Part shown: piece by piece, positions 30,963-31,177 of the stretch | Numbering within the stretch: the stretch's first letter is position 1 | Layout of the letters: every line of letters starts with the position of its first letter | NCBI GenBank assembly: GCA_964632865.1 | Contig: CAZWDH010000039.1 | Location: 1-31,177, forward strand | Direction of reading: 5' to 3' | Length of the DNA: 31,177 bases | DNA from: JAHDWY01 sp964632865 | Lineage (GTDB): Bacteria; Hydrogenedentota; Hydrogenedentia; Hydrogenedentales; SLHB01 | Made by a program: the position numbers and the translations under genes | The notes under the pieces: generated by a model | Told to the model about the DNA's origin: nothing | The model's input: the letters and a program-made list of their open reading frames with translations, nothing else | Database searches by the model: none

Positions 30963-31177
30963 ATGATCAAACTCAAACGGGCCTACGATCCCCCCGACAA
31001 ACAGGATGGTGTCCGCGTTCTGGTGGATAGGGTCTGGCCGCGGGGCGTGAGCCGGGAGAACGCCGCCCTGGATCGGTGGATGAAAGAGGTCGCTCCCAGT
31101 ACAGAACTGCGGAAATGGTTCAAGCACGATCCGGGGAAATGGGAGGAATTCCGCAAACGGTACGCAGAGGAACTGGC
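30963..31177 (+). CDS. DUF488 (YeaO-type) protein, cut by window end
   Basis: The ATG at 30963 opens MIKLKRAYDPPDKQDGVRVL and continues VDRVWPRGVSRENAALDRWM, then KWFKHDPGKWEEFRKRYAEE, the conserved signature of the DUF488 / YeaO family. The family is widespread, soluble and of about 115-120 residues, so about 70 residues are present here and the rest lies beyond the window. Its biochemical role is not established; it often sits near hemerythrin-like or nitrite and nitric-oxide genes (recollection), as here. AGGACAGGTG lies upstream of the start. Confidence 0.92.
   Translation, partial: MIKLKRAYDPPDKQDGVRVLVDRVWPRGVSRENAALDRWMKEVAPSTELRKWFKHDPGKWEEFRKRYAEEL

Overview
The window is a 31 kb piece of a GC-rich (roughly 58-60% by eye) Gram-negative bacterial chromosome. 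The style fits the Planctomycetes / PVC / Candidatus Hydrogenedentes range. The clues are a Kdo cytidylyltransferase (lipopolysaccharide), many lipoproteins and SUMF1-fold proteins, a BNR sialidase, a lipocalin-like protein resembling TIGR03067, an ArsR-SRPBCC pair, and many short dispersed GC-rich repeats between and even inside genes. This placement is inference from gene content; no rRNA or marker gene is present.

Layout. Positions 1-3800 are accessory and repeat-loaded. They hold a partial minus-strand gene with an HGG...GAPxGN Cys-rich N-terminus and four in-frame repeat blocks, a 41-residue membrane peptide, a 248-residue unknown protein, a small zinc ribbon, and a gene remnant broken by a 35-bp repeat. 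Positions 3816-9361 hold a Tat-exported sugar-isomerase-like protein, a convergent exported hydratase of the FAH superfamily, a haem-binding DUF3365/Tll0287-like lipoprotein, a lipocalin-like small protein, and an autoregulated ArsR repressor with a tandem SRPBCC protein. Positions 9425-13032 (minus) hold a sialidase, an unknown 418-residue protein and KdsB. A 9-bp minisatellite lies between the first two. Positions 13326-15695 (plus) hold a sodium:solute symporter and a GntR/FadR regulator. Around 15800 lies a 3' tRNA fragment (tRNA-Pro type), which looks like an old integration site. From 16.1 to 22.9 kb there is a small membrane protein, a long gene-poor stretch with hairpins, three lipoproteins (two of them tandem SUMF1-fold paralogues) and a B12-binding radical SAM protein.

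The most unusual unit is at 21.1-23.3 kb. The radical SAM protein has a C-terminus resembling PqqD. It faces a 68-residue minus-strand ORF that has a near-consensus promoter, a perfect 9-bp-arm inverted repeat at the -35 box, and a perfect 8-bp-arm hairpin touching an ideal Shine-Dalgarno. A radical-SAM/peptide (RiPP-like) pair is a testable, speculative reading.

Positions 23.7-31.2 kb encode a NarX/UhpB-type histidine kinase with an overlapping LuxR-type response regulator, a TehA/SLAC1 transporter overlapping a small membrane protein, and then a gene set that looks like nitric-oxide or redox stress defence: an atypical cytochrome P450, the di-iron Fe-S repair protein RIC (YtfE/ScdA), a flavin split-barrel protein and a DUF488 protein cut by the window end. 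A perfect 9-bp-arm inverted repeat sits about 100 bp upstream of the P450 and may be the operator of this set.
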